DNA of 64,000 bases. Source: Mycoplana rhizolycopersici (lineage in GTDB: Bacteria; Pseudomonadota; Alphaproteobacteria; Rhizobiales; Rhizobiaceae). The position numbers and the translations under genes were made by a program. The notes under the pieces are model-generated. The model worked only from the letters and a program-made list of their open reading frames with translations, was not told the DNA's origin and ran no database searches. Positions within the stretch are counted from its first letter, which is position 1; each line of letters begins with the position of its first letter. Of the stretch, positions 27,039 to 35,307 are shown in pieces. The DNA lies in assembly GCF_013378445.1 (NCBI RefSeq), contig NZ_JABXYK010000015.1, forward strand, positions 38,862-102,861. The letters are read 5' to 3'.

Positions 27039-27682
27039 GCGCGGCGCTCCCGATAATACCAGGACTGGCCTTCTGCCATCTGCTCAGCATCGTCGATCGA
27101 CGCGGCCGCAGGTTCGACAAGCGCATCACCGGGATGCCAGCCCTCGGGCGTGAGCGCGCATTCACGCTCGGACGTCTGCAGTGCCTCTACGAGGCGCAAC
27201 AGTTCCTCAACTGAACGACCGACATTCATCGGATACCAAACGATGGCACGGATGACGCCTTCCGGGTCAATGACATAGGTCGCACGAACTGTGCCGCTGT
27301 TCTCAGACGAGGAATCCAGCATGCCATAGGCCCTGGCGATCACCATCGCCGAATCCTCGATCAGCGGGAAGCGAACCTTGACGCCGAAGCTGTGCTCGAT
27401 GTCCCGGAGCCATGCAACGTGGGAATAGAGGCTGTCAACCGAGAGGCCGAGCAGATCGCAGTCGAGCCTTGCGAACTTTTCCTGCGCCTTTGCGAGTGCG
27501 ATGAACTCGCTGGTGCAGACCGAGGTGAAGTCGGCAGGATGCGAAAAGAACAGCAGCCAGCGGCCACGATAGCTCGACAGCGAGACTTCGCCGGCCGTCG
27601 AGCGCGCGGAGAAACCTGGCGCCTTGTCATTCAGGCGGAGCGCCACCGGTGCATCCTGCTGTTTCGAATTCATCGCGTCCAT
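27035..27682 (-). CDS. Peroxiredoxin (1-Cys/Prx6-like)
   Basis: A 215-residue thioredoxin-fold peroxidase with peroxidatic motif HPADFTSVCTSEF (Pro, Thr and catalytic Cys) near residue 50. WYPMNVGRS and the long C-terminal domain resemble Prx6/1-Cys enzymes. The start at 27682 has an AAGGGA site; a much longer in-frame extension runs through the promoter and is rejected. It heads the minus-strand unit peroxiredoxin, BigR, AhpD-like, and is likely to reduce hydroperoxides or persulfides. Confidence 0.87.
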   Translation of the reverse strand: MDAMNSKQQDAPVALRLNDKAPGFSARSTAGEVSLSSYRGRWLLFFSHPADFTSVCTSEFIALAKAQEKFARLDCDLLGLSVDSLYSHVAWLRDIEHSFGVKVRFPLIEDSAMVIARAYGMLDSSSENSGTVRATYVIDPEGVIRAIVWYPMNVGRSVEELLRLVEALQTSERECALTPEGWHPGDALVEPAAASIDDAEQMAEGQSWYYRERRA

Positions 27683-27773
27683 GCCCAATCCCTTCCGCCG
27701 GTCAATCCTCTGGCTCCTGCATAGAGAAAGCGCAGTTTCATGACTACCGAAAATACACACTTGCTTTTTTATT

Positions 27774-27790
27774 GTAAATATGTAATTTAC
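27774..27790. promoter_or_regulatory. Candidate BigR operator
   Basis: GTAAAT-ATGTA-ATTTAC is a perfect 6-5-6 inverted repeat in an AT-rich patch between the divergent peroxiredoxin and Blh genes. ArsR/BigR proteins bind AT-rich dyads of this type and can shut off both directions. Confidence 0.6.
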
Positions 27791-27811
27791 GATCTTCGCC
27801 AGGAGGCAATC

Positions 27812-28750
27812 ATGGCCGACATCACCGCTGATACCCACCTCAACCATGCGTCCGAGATCATCCGGGAGGCGCTCGGAAACGTCGGGAAACGCCCCTTGGT
27901 TCAGTCCTTCTTCGATCCGGCGACGTTTACGATCAGCCATGTCGTCAGGGATCCGTCATCCAATGCCTGTGCCATTGTCGACAGTGTTCTCGACTACGAT
28001 CCGGCCTCCGGCCGGACGATGAACGCGTCCGCAGAGGCCCTCATTGATTACATAAAATCAGAAAGTCTCGAAGTGCAGTGGCTGCTCGAAACGCACGCCC
28101 ATGCCGACCACCTGTCGGCGGCGCCGTTTCTGCAGAAGGAAATCGGCGGCCAGCTTGCCATCGGCAGGGAAATCATCCGCGTCCAGGAGGTCTTTGGAAA
28201 GATCTTTAACGCAGGCACCGAGTTCCAGCGGGACGGCAGTCAGTTCGACCAGCTCTTTCAGGATGGCGACTGTTTCAAGATCGGAAATATCGATGCGACC
28301 GTCCTCCATGTCCCGGGCCACACGCCGGCCTGTCTCACCTATGTCGTCGGCGATGCCGTCTTCCCCGGCGACACGATGTTCATGCCGGACTACGGCACGG
28401 CGCGCTGCGATTTCCCCGGCGGCGATGCCCGCACCCTCTATCGTTCGATCAAACGGCTGACCCAGTTGCCGGAGGAAGCCCGCATGTTCATGTGTCACGA
28501 CTACAAGGCGCCAGGCCGTGACGACTACGCGTGGGAAACGACCGTTGGCGCCGAACGCACCGGCAATGTCCATGTGCACGCGGGCGTCAGTGAGGACGAT
28601 TTCGTTGCTATGCGCAACGCTCGCGACGCGACGCTTTCGATGCCCAAGCTGATCCTTCCATCGGTTCAGGTCAACATGCGCGGCGGCCAGATGCCCCCGG
28701 CCGAGGACAACGGCGTTCACTATCTCAAGATCCCGGTCAACGCTCTCTAA
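27812..28750 (+). CDS. blh: Blh-type persulfide dioxygenase (metallo-beta-lactamase fold)
   Basis: A 312-residue metallo-beta-lactamase-fold enzyme. Metal motifs are HAHADH (residues 95-100), VPGHTP, FPGDT and MCHDY, as in ETHE1/Blh persulfide dioxygenases that oxidise glutathione persulfide to sulfite. AGGAGG precedes the ATG at 27812. It is the first gene of the plus-strand sulfur operon, directly after the candidate BigR operator, matching the known bigR-blh arrangement. Confidence 0.9.
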   Translation: MADITADTHLNHASEIIREALGNVGKRPLVQSFFDPATFTISHVVRDPSSNACAIVDSVLDYDPASGRTMNASAEALIDYIKSESLEVQWLLETHAHADHLSAAPFLQKEIGGQLAIGREIIRVQEVFGKIFNAGTEFQRDGSQFDQLFQDGDCFKIGNIDATVLHVPGHTPACLTYVVGDAVFPGDTMFMPDYGTARCDFPGGDARTLYRSIKRLTQLPEEARMFMCHDYKAPGRDDYAWETTVGAERTGNVHVHAGVSEDDFVAMRNARDATLSMPKLILPSVQVNMRGGQMPPAEDNGVHYLKIPVNAL

Positions 28751-28766
28751 AAAACTGGTATGTGCG

Positions 28767-29195
28767 ATGTCCTATCTCAACCTCATCTGGCCACTGTCCG
28801 GCGGCCTCCTCATCGGGCTTTCGGCAACCCTCTACCTGCTGCTGAATGGCCGCATTGCCGGAGTGTCTGGACTGACCGCATCGGCGTTCGGCTGGACAGG
28901 CGTCGGGATCAGTCCGCTTGGACTTGGCTTTCTCGCCGGCATTGCGGTCGGTGCGGCGGTTGCCTTTGCCTGGATCAGGCATGCGGAGCTGACGATCACC
29001 TCGTCACCCGTGCTGCTGATGGTCGGCGGTCTTCTGGTTGGCTTTGGAACCCGCCTCGGATCCGGTTGCACAAGCGGCCACGGCGTGTGCGGGCTTGCAA
29101 GGCTGTCGCCGCGCTCGATGGTCGCGACCGCCATTTTCATGGTCGTAGCGGCGATGACCGTCTACGTCGTCCGCCATGTGGTTGGAGGATTGTGA
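28767..29195 (+). CDS. YeeE/YedE-family membrane protein (sulfur transport), part 1
   Basis: A 142-residue protein with four hydrophobic segments and the conserved GSGCTSGHGVCG motif, in which the Cys residues handle reduced sulfur (thiosulfate or persulfide) in YeeE/TsuA-type channels. Its stop overlaps the ATG of the companion gene by one base, and the two halves together make one YeeE-like unit. It lies in the BigR/Blh operon. Confidence 0.86.
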   Translation: MSYLNLIWPLSGGLLIGLSATLYLLLNGRIAGVSGLTASAFGWTGVGISPLGLGFLAGIAVGAAVAFAWIRHAELTITSSPVLLMVGGLLVGFGTRLGSGCTSGHGVCGLARLSPRSMVATAIFMVVAAMTVYVVRHVVGGL

Positions 29196-29635
29196 TGGCT
29201 TACCGGGTTCTCGCTTCCGTCCTCTGCGGCCTCTTGTTCGGCGTTGGACTTGTTATCTCCGACATGGTCAATCCGGCCCGCGTCCTCGCCTTCCTTGACG
29301 TGACCGGCACATGGGATCCGTCGCTCGCCTTCGTCATGGGCGGTGCCCTGATCCCGTCGTCCATCGCCTACGCCATCAGGCGTCGGCGCACTCGTCCTGC
29401 CTTCGATACCGAGTTCCACGTACCTGCGAACCGCACCATTGACCGGCCGCTGGTTGCCGGCGCGGTGCTGTTTGGCCTCGGCTGGGGACTGGTCGGACTC
29501 TGCCCCGGCCCTGCGATCGCATCTCTCGTCACGGGCCGCTGGGAGGCGATCCTGTTCGCGACGGCCATGTTTGTTGGCATGTTCGCCTATCGCATCGCCT
29601 CGTCCCGGCAGACGGCACAGCTTCGGGCTCATTGA
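29195..29635 (+). CDS. YeeE/YedE-family membrane protein, part 2
   Basis: A 146-residue membrane protein with several hydrophobic segments and the motif VGLCPGPAIASL, containing the conserved Cys of the second YeeE half. It is coupled to the preceding gene by a one-base overlap. Together they probably form a sulfur-compound channel in the inner membrane. Confidence 0.85.
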   Translation: MAYRVLASVLCGLLFGVGLVISDMVNPARVLAFLDVTGTWDPSLAFVMGGALIPSSIAYAIRRRRTRPAFDTEFHVPANRTIDRPLVAGAVLFGLGWGLVGLCPGPAIASLVTGRWEAILFATAMFVGMFAYRIASSRQTAQLRAH

Positions 29636-29647
29636 GGAGAAAGTTTC

Positions 29648-30287
29648 ATGATTCTCCGCAAGATCAACGACAGCATCAGCGTCTCGCCGCAGATCGAGCT
29701 TGAAGATGCGCATGAACTCGTCCGGCTCGGCTTCAAGTCGATCATTTCGGATCTGCCGGATGGCGAAGAAGATGGTCGGCCGACCGCCGGCATGGTGTGC
29801 ATCTCCGCGGAGGGTGCCGTCCTCGAACTCCGGCATGTTCCCGTCGTCGCTTCCAACATCAGCGATCGCGACGTGGCGCTGTTTGCCGAAGCCATGAAGG
29901 ACGCGCCGAAACCGGTTCTTGCGTTCTGCCGGTATGGCACGCGGGCGGCGACGCTCTGGGCGCTCTCGCAGGCTCCATCCCTTGGAGGTGACGCCGCACG
30001 CGCGGCCACCAAAGCTGCCGGTTACGACTTGTCTCAACTCCGGCTCCGTCTTTCACAGGCTCCAAATGCAAAAGATCACAAATCGGCTTCGGCCTGCGAT
30101 GTACTGCTCCTCGGCGCGGGGGCTCTCGGTGATCGACGGCACCAAGCCATCGAGTCCCGCCGGGTATCTGAAGGCCGAAGCGCTGCTACCGATCTACTGG
30201 CATGGCATGCTCAAGGGCCGCAAATGGCTCGTCTCCCCGGAACTGAAGAAGACGCCGCCTGACGGCGGCCTGGGAACAGGCCCATGA
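29648..30287 (+). pseudogene. Broken DUF442 (sulfur-transferase/phosphatase-like) plus FAD oxidoreductase fusion
   Basis: The first 110 codons form a good DUF442 domain (RKINDSISVSPQI, SDLPDGEE, and catalytic-loop FCRYGTRAA). The frame then gives the linker TKAAGYDLSQLRLRL and the start of a Rossmann motif (CDVLLLGAGALG) near 30095-30130. Right after this, a different frame gives SVIDGTKPSSPAGYLKAEA and PIYWHGMLKGRKWL, resembling the C-terminal tail of sulfide:quinone-type flavoproteins, and ends at 30287 in an ATGA overlap with the next gene. This matches the known DUF442-flavoprotein fusion with roughly 1 kb deleted and the frame lost. A truncated DUF442 protein (stop at 30262) may still be made. 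Confidence 0.75.
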
Positions 30288-31075
30288 TGCTCGAACCCCT
30301 GCAATATGGCCTTGGCGCGATCTCCGGAGGAGTGGTCGGGTTCACGCTCGGCCTCTTCGGTGGCGGCGGGTCCATCCTGGCTGTACCCTTGATGGTCTAT
30401 GTCGTCGGTGTGCCGAGCACGCATCTGGCGATTGGCACCAGTGCCTTTGCCGTCGCCGCCAACGCCTTTGCCAACCTTGTCGGCCATGCGCGGCTTGGCA
30501 ATGTCAAATGGCGTTGTGCCGGCGTCTACAGCGTCGCGGGCGTCATTGGCGCCTTCATCGGATCGAGCTTCGGCAAGATGGTCGATGGCCAGAAACTGCT
30601 CATCCTCTTTGCCCTACTGATGCTCGTCGTCGGAGTTTTGATGTTCCGCAAGCGTGGCGCACTAGGCAACCCAGGGGCGCAGTGCTCCCGCGAAAATATT
30701 GACAAGGTCGCAGGCTTTGGCGGCCTGACAGGTGTGTTTTCAGGATTTTTCGGGATCGGAGGCGGTTTTCTGATCGTGCCTGGCCTGATTGCCTCCACGA
30801 ACATGCCGATCCTTTACGCAATCGGCTCCTCTCTCGTCGCCGTCACGGCCTTCGGCCTGACCACGGCCTTGAATTACGCCGTTTCCGGTTATGTTGATTG
30901 GCTGCTCGCAGCGATCTTTATCGCGGGCGGCATTCTCGGCGGGATCGCGGGCTCTTATCTCGCCAAGCATCTTGCCGCACGGGAAGGTACGCTCAACAGT
31001 CTATTTGCCACACTGATTTTTGTCGTCGCCGCCTATATGCTCTACCGGAGCCTGGGCTCGGCGTTGCATGCCTGA
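30284..31075 (+). CDS. TauE/SafE-family sulfite/anion exporter
   Basis: A 263-residue membrane protein of eight hydrophobic segments with repeated motifs (GGGGSILAVPLMVY in half 1, GIGGGFLIVPGLI in half 2), the TauE/SafE duplication. In the bigR operon it is thought to export sulfite formed by persulfide oxidation. The ATG overlaps the stop of the old flavoprotein frame (ATGA), evidence that the deletion upstream is recent. Confidence 0.88.
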   Translation: MMLEPLQYGLGAISGGVVGFTLGLFGGGGSILAVPLMVYVVGVPSTHLAIGTSAFAVAANAFANLVGHARLGNVKWRCAGVYSVAGVIGAFIGSSFGKMVDGQKLLILFALLMLVVGVLMFRKRGALGNPGAQCSRENIDKVAGFGGLTGVFSGFFGIGGGFLIVPGLIASTNMPILYAIGSSLVAVTAFGLTTALNYAVSGYVDWLLAAIFIAGGILGGIAGSYLAKHLAAREGTLNSLFATLIFVVAAYMLYRSLGSALHA

Positions 31076-31093
31076 CGATTACCGGGGATTCCT

Positions 31094-32497
31094 ATGTTCG
31101 AGCACTTTGATGCGATCGTCCTTGCCCGCATTCAGTTCGCCTTCACGGTCTCGGCCCACATCATATTCCCGGCCTTCTCGATCGGAACCGCAAGCTACCT
31201 GTTCGTGCTTGAAGCGCTGTACCTGAAGACGAAGCGGGAAGTGTACCTCGAGCTCTTCAATTTCTGGAAGACGATTTTTGCAGTGGCGTTTGGTATGGGC
31301 GTCGTCTCCGGCATCGTCATGTCCTATCAGTTCGGCACCAACTGGGCCGTCTTCTCAGACAAGGCCGGACCGGTGATCGGCCCGCTGATGGGCTACGAGG
31401 TGCTGACTGCATTCTTTCTCGAGGCGGGCTTCCTGGGCGTCATGCTGTTTGGCCGCCAACGCGTCGGACCCGGCCTGCACTTTTTCGCAACGGGCATGGT
31501 GGCGCTCGGCACGCTGATCTCCGCCACCTGGATCCTCGCGGTCAATTCCTGGATGCAGACGCCCGCCGGATTCGGCATGAATGACAAGGGACAGTTCGTC
31601 CCGGTCGATTGGTGGGCGGTGATCTTCAACCCGTCATTCCCCTACCGGCTTGTCCACATGGTTCTGGCGGCGTATCTCACCACCGCCTTCGTGGTTGGCG
31701 CGGTCGGCGCCTGGCATCTCCTGAAGCGCACTGCCCCCCTGCGCGCGTCCACGATGTTTTCGATGGCAATGTGGATGGCGGCCGTCGTTGCACCGATCCA
31801 GATCCTGGTGGGTGATATGCATGGCCTCAACACGTTGGAGCATCAGCCAGCCAAGGTCATGGCGATGGAAGGGCATTTCGACAGTCACCCGGATGGCGCG
31901 CCCCTAATTCTGTTCGGACTGCCCAATCAGGCCGAAAAGCGGGTCGACTACGCAATCGAAATCCCGAAGCTCTCCAGCCTGATCCTCAAGCATGGACTGA
32001 ACGAACCGCTCGCCGGGCTCGATACGATCCCCGACGACAAGGAGCCGCCGGTCGCGATCGTCTTCTGGTCGTTCCGCGTCATGGTTGCAATCGGCTTCGC
32101 CATGCTGGGCATCGGCATCTGGTCGCTGTTCTGTCGCTATCGCGGGACGCTGAACTTCAATGCCTGGCTGCATCGCGCAGCGGTCGCCATGGGCCCAGCG
32201 GGTTTTGCCGCAGTGCTTGCGGGCTGGGTCACCACGGAAGTCGGTCGACAACCTTATACGATCTATGGCCATCTCCTGACAGCCGAGTCTCATTCGCCAA
32301 TTGCCGCTCCGGCGGTCGCAACGTCGCTCATTGCCTTTATCATCGTCTATTTCTTCGTCTTCGGAACAGGCACGTTCTACCTCTTGCGTCTTATGGCAAG
32401 ACTGCCGCGCGACCCGACCCCGGAACTGCAGGAAGATCCGATCCGCACGCAAGGCATCACACCTGGTCCCGCTCAAGGAGACTCTCATGCCCATTGA
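31094..32497 (+). CDS. cydA: Cytochrome bd-type quinol oxidase subunit I (CioA-like)
   Basis: A 467-residue subunit I with haem-ligand His near the N-terminus (ARIQFAFTVSAHIIFPAFSIG, His about residue 22), the GRQPYTIYG-type segment and a short Q-loop, as in cyanide-insensitive CioA oxidases. It follows TauE by 18 bp, so it may belong to the sulfide operon. A sulfide-tolerant bd oxidase would keep respiration running while sulfide is detoxified. It overlaps cydB by 11 bp. Confidence 0.92.
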   Translation: MFEHFDAIVLARIQFAFTVSAHIIFPAFSIGTASYLFVLEALYLKTKREVYLELFNFWKTIFAVAFGMGVVSGIVMSYQFGTNWAVFSDKAGPVIGPLMGYEVLTAFFLEAGFLGVMLFGRQRVGPGLHFFATGMVALGTLISATWILAVNSWMQTPAGFGMNDKGQFVPVDWWAVIFNPSFPYRLVHMVLAAYLTTAFVVGAVGAWHLLKRTAPLRASTMFSMAMWMAAVVAPIQILVGDMHGLNTLEHQPAKVMAMEGHFDSHPDGAPLILFGLPNQAEKRVDYAIEIPKLSSLILKHGLNEPLAGLDTIPDDKEPPVAIVFWSFRVMVAIGFAMLGIGIWSLFCRYRGTLNFNAWLHRAAVAMGPAGFAAVLAGWVTTEVGRQPYTIYGHLLTAESHSPIAAPAVATSLIAFIIVYFFVFGTGTFYLLRLMARLPRDPTPELQEDPIRTQGITPGPAQGDSHAH

Positions 32498-33491
32498 TCT
32501 TGCCTTCATCTGGGCCGCGATCATCGCCTTCGGTGTTCTTGCCTATGTCGTGATGGACGGCTTCGATCTCGGCGTCGGCATCCTGTTTCCGCTGTTCCCG
32601 GACAAGAAGGACCGCGACGTGATGATGAACTCTGTCGCACCGGTATGGGATGGAAACGAAACCTGGCTGGTATTGGGTGGCGGCGGCCTGCTGGCGGTCT
32701 TTCCACTGGCCTATGCGACAATCCTTCCGGCGCTCTACATGCCGTTGATCGCCATGCTGCTTGGCCTGATCTTCCGCGGGGTTGCGTTCGAGTATCGGTG
32801 GCGCACCAAGCGTTGGGAGCGCGTCTGGGATGTTGCGTTTGCCGGCGGCTCGATCGTTGCCGGCTTCTGCCAGGGGATCGCTCTCGGCGCGCTCGTTCAG
32901 GGAATACCCGTCGTCGATCGCGCCTACGCTGGCGGCTGGTGGGATTGGCTGACCCCGTTTTCGATTGCAACGGGCCTCGCCCTGCTCATCGGTTATACCT
33001 TGCTCGGATCGACGTGGCTGGTGATGAAAACTGAGGGAGAACTGGCGAGGCGCGCAAGGCATTTGGCGCAGCGCCTCGCATTCCTGACGGTCATCGCGAT
33101 GGGTGTGTTCAGCCTCTGGACTCCGTGGCTGCGGCCGCTCTACCTTGATCGCTGGTTCGGATTTCCGACAGCTATGTTCAGCGTCATCGTGCCGCTTCTG
33201 GTGCTAGGTTCCCTGTACCTGATCGTAAAGGGACTGAAATCGGGCAAGGATGTCCAGCCATTTCTGGCATCCCTCGGCCTGTTCATTCTCGGCTATGCCG
33301 GAATCGGGATCAGCTTCTATCCTTATATTGTGCCGACTTCACTGACGATCTGGGATGCAGCCGCACCGCCGGAGAGTCTTTCGTTCCTCCTCGTTGGCGC
33401 TCTCGTGTTGGTACCGATTATTCTTGCCTACACCGGATATGCCTACTGGGTGTTCCGAGGCAAGGTCCGGCACGAGGATGGATACCACTGA
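32487..33491 (+). CDS. cydB: Cytochrome bd-type quinol oxidase subunit II (CioB-like)
   Basis: A 334-residue membrane subunit with the N-terminal MDGFDLGVG motif and WDGNETWLV, invariant in CydB/CioB. The start at 32487 follows AAGGAG and overlaps the subunit I gene. The final base of its stop is the first base of the small DUF2474 gene. Confidence 0.92.
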   Translation: MPIDLAFIWAAIIAFGVLAYVVMDGFDLGVGILFPLFPDKKDRDVMMNSVAPVWDGNETWLVLGGGGLLAVFPLAYATILPALYMPLIAMLLGLIFRGVAFEYRWRTKRWERVWDVAFAGGSIVAGFCQGIALGALVQGIPVVDRAYAGGWWDWLTPFSIATGLALLIGYTLLGSTWLVMKTEGELARRARHLAQRLAFLTVIAMGVFSLWTPWLRPLYLDRWFGFPTAMFSVIVPLLVLGSLYLIVKGLKSGKDVQPFLASLGLFILGYAGIGISFYPYIVPTSLTIWDAAAPPESLSFLLVGALVLVPIILAYTGYAYWVFRGKVRHEDGYH

Positions 33492-33610
33492 TGCGACCGG
33501 CGACATTTTGGGGCAATCGAATCCTGTGGTTTGTCGCTCTGTGGTGCCTTGGCGTGCTTGCGACGGGGGCGGTCGCCTTCGCCATAAAGCTGTGGCTGTC
33601 TGCGTCGTGA
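33491..33610 (+). CDS. DUF2474 small membrane subunit of the bd oxidase (CydX-like role)
   Basis: A 39-residue protein starting ATG at 33491, one base into the cydB stop, and ending TGA at 33608-33610. It has one transmembrane helix (ILWFVALWCLGVLATGAVAF) and a short basic tail. Small single-helix proteins directly after cioB (DUF2474) play a CydX-like stabilising part. Position, overlap and topology all support it. Confidence 0.8.
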   Translation: MRPATFWGNRILWFVALWCLGVLATGAVAFAIKLWLSAS

Positions 33611-33712
33611 CGCATCGGCCATCAGCGACAGAAAAAATCTTCCCGCGATCGTTGGCCGATTACGGGCGCCACCCAGTCCACGACTTCGATCAGGCGGGCC
33701 ACCCATAAAGGG
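33611..33712. other. Gap after the bd oxidase genes
   Basis: About 100 bp with no gene or clear terminator, leading into an IS5-type remnant. Confidence 0.4.
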
Positions 33713-33931
33713 TTGACTCATACGGAAGGCTTTGGTCGAAGCCGCGGCGGCTTTGCGAGCAAAATGCTCGGCCGCGCTGACGGTCAGGGACTCCCTCTTG
33801 GCTTCACGCTGACCGGAGGAGAAGCCTCCGACTGCATCGCCGTCGTCCCAGACAAGTGGGCCAAGCGAGAACTGGAAAGTGGATTGTCCGATGGAAGCAC
33901 TGGAACGCCAGCCGTTTTGTCAGCCATATGA
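33713..33931 (+). pseudogene. IS5-family transposase remnant
   Basis: An open frame contains GRSRGGFASKM, then LPLGFTLTGGEASD, the conserved centre of IS5-type DDE transposases (usually RGGFxTKxH, then G.P..F.LTGGEASD). Only about 40 recognisable codons remain and no start, DDE triad or terminal repeats are visible. The insertion debris separates the oxidase genes from the nrsF/sigma unit. Confidence 0.65.
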
Positions 33932-33945
33932 GCGGGCGGCCTCGC

Positions 33946-34584
33946 TCACCAACGCGCGATACGGGGACCGAGGATCATGCCTAGAAAGGCCAGGCTTGCT
34001 ATGGCGATTGAGTACCAGGTCGCGACGAAGAGCGGGGAATCGTCGGTGCAGTGAGCGGCATAAAAGGTAGCTGACAGGCCGCCGGCGAGTAGGCCGGCCA
34101 CGGCGCCAGCAACCGCCGGTCGGGTTGGCGCGCCATGACGAAGCGCCAAAAGGAATACTGCCAGCGGCGCGATCCCGATCACCGGGATAAAGGTCAGGCA
34201 GACGGAAATGTTGGTGCCCCACCAGATCGCGCGCCACTGGTCGGAGGGCACGACTACGAGTTCGACCGCCACTGCGACGCCAAGGACAGCCGGGGCTGCG
34301 ATCAGCCGCAGTGCCGGCAGCGCTATATTTGAACCTGGCCGCGAAAGCGCCCGCAACAGCCCGAAAGCGGCCGATGCCAGCATGAGCATCACCACGAATT
34401 TGAACATGAAGCGAACCGTATGGGCCGCCGTTGCGAAATCCGGACGCGGACCGAGCAAAATGTAGAAGACGACAGCAGCGGCAAGCGCCGCGCACGCCAA
34501 CGCCACCCTCCAGGTGCGGCCAAGGGACATCGACTGTCTCGCACTATCTGCCTTCAACGCATTGATCAGTTCTTCGGTCTGCAT
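33946..34584 (-). CDS. nrsF: NrsF/DUF1109 membrane anti-sigma factor
   Basis: A 212-residue protein with six hydrophobic segments and no catalytic motif. The N-terminus (TEELINALKADS) and pattern fit DUF1109, the NrsF family that holds SigF-type ECF factors at the membrane until metal or redox stress. It starts one base after the sigma gene stop, so the two are co-translated. It contains conserved Cys (AAHCTDDSP) that may sense metal. Confidence 0.85.
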   Translation of the reverse strand: MQTEELINALKADSARQSMSLGRTWRVALACAALAAAVVFYILLGPRPDFATAAHTVRFMFKFVVMLMLASAAFGLLRALSRPGSNIALPALRLIAAPAVLGVAVAVELVVVPSDQWRAIWWGTNISVCLTFIPVIGIAPLAVFLLALRHGAPTRPAVAGAVAGLLAGGLSATFYAAHCTDDSPLFVATWYSIAIASLAFLGMILGPRIARW

Positions 34585-34585
34585 G

Positions 34586-35137
34586 TCAGCACCGTCCAAA
34601 TTTTTTCGCAATCGAGCGCAGTCCTCTATGCAACGCCACGCGCACAGCCGTTTCAGTCATGCCATATTTCGCGGCCGTTTCTCCGATCGAATGGCCCTCG
34701 ATTGAAATTGCCGCGACCACCGAACGCTGGCCCGGCGCCAGTCCGTCCAGAACCCGGCCGATCTCGCGGTCGCTCACCGTTTCCGCCTCCGCCTGGGCTA
34801 GCGTCTCGGCGAGCTCGCCGATCTCGATTTCCACGCGGCGGCCGCGCTTGCGGAAGGCATCGATCAGCTTGAAGCGCGCGATCGCAAAGATCCAGGGCAG
34901 GACCGGCGCATCGACAATCCATGTATGCCGCTTCGTATGGATGGCCAGAAGCGTTTCCTGCACGATATCCTCCGGGTCGACGCCACCCTGCACGATCTTG
35001 CGTCGCGCGAAGCCGCGCACGATGGCGGCAGTGCGCGTCAGAAAGGCCGCATAGGCCTTTTCGTCTCCCGCAATCGCGGCCTGCAGCAGCATGGCGAGCT
35101 CTTTTTCGTCCTGGCCGCTCAACCTCATGTCTCCCAT
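34586..35137 (-). CDS. sigF: ECF sigma factor (SigF-like, NrsF-partnered)
   Basis: A 183-residue sigma-70-family factor: region 2 (AFLTRTAAIVRGFARRKI, DPEDIVQETLLAIH, PWIFAIARFKLIDAFRKR) and region 4 (GRVLDGLAPGQRSVVAA, IGETAAKYGMTETAVRVALHRG). Two starts are possible: 35137 or the Met at 35128. It is divergent from the bufferin operon and coupled to NrsF, the arrangement known for SigF-controlled bufferin genes. Confidence 0.85.
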   Translation of the reverse strand: MGDMRLSGQDEKELAMLLQAAIAGDEKAYAAFLTRTAAIVRGFARRKIVQGGVDPEDIVQETLLAIHTKRHTWIVDAPVLPWIFAIARFKLIDAFRKRGRRVEIEIGELAETLAQAEAETVSDREIGRVLDGLAPGQRSVVAAISIEGHSIGETAAKYGMTETAVRVALHRGLRSIAKKFGRC

Positions 35138-35162
35138 TCGCGCCCGGTGGCCACCTTGTTAC
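35137..35162 (-). promoter_or_regulatory. Candidate ECF promoter for the sigma gene
   Basis: On the minus strand GTAACA, 16 bases, CGAA. The same pair occurs before bufA1 on the other strand. Because the CGAA overlaps the first possible start codon, a leaderless or 35128 start is implied if this promoter is real. Confidence 0.4.
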
Positions 35163-35228
35163 GCGGCAGCCGAAATATTGTCCAATGAAGCCCACATGGC
35201 GATCACGAACTCGTGTTCGCGGCAGGCC

Positions 35229-35253
35229 GTAACATCAGGGCCCTCCAATCGAA
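35229..35253 (+). promoter_or_regulatory. Candidate ECF promoter for the bufferin operon
   Basis: GTAACA (35229-35234), 15 bases, CGAA (35250-35253), about 55 bp before the precursor gene. It resembles the GTAAC/CGAA promoter I recall for SigF-type ECF factors and mirrors the site before the sigma gene. Confidence 0.55.
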
Positions 35254-35307
35254 GACAGAAGTACGCAGCCGATGATCGGCCTGCGGACATCTAAGAGGAG
35301 ATCATCC

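Noticed and set aside
27683..27940. N-terminal extension of the peroxiredoxin frame
   Set aside because: It would cover the divergent promoter, the BigR palindrome and the Blh start. A good ribosome site lies before the Met at 27682.
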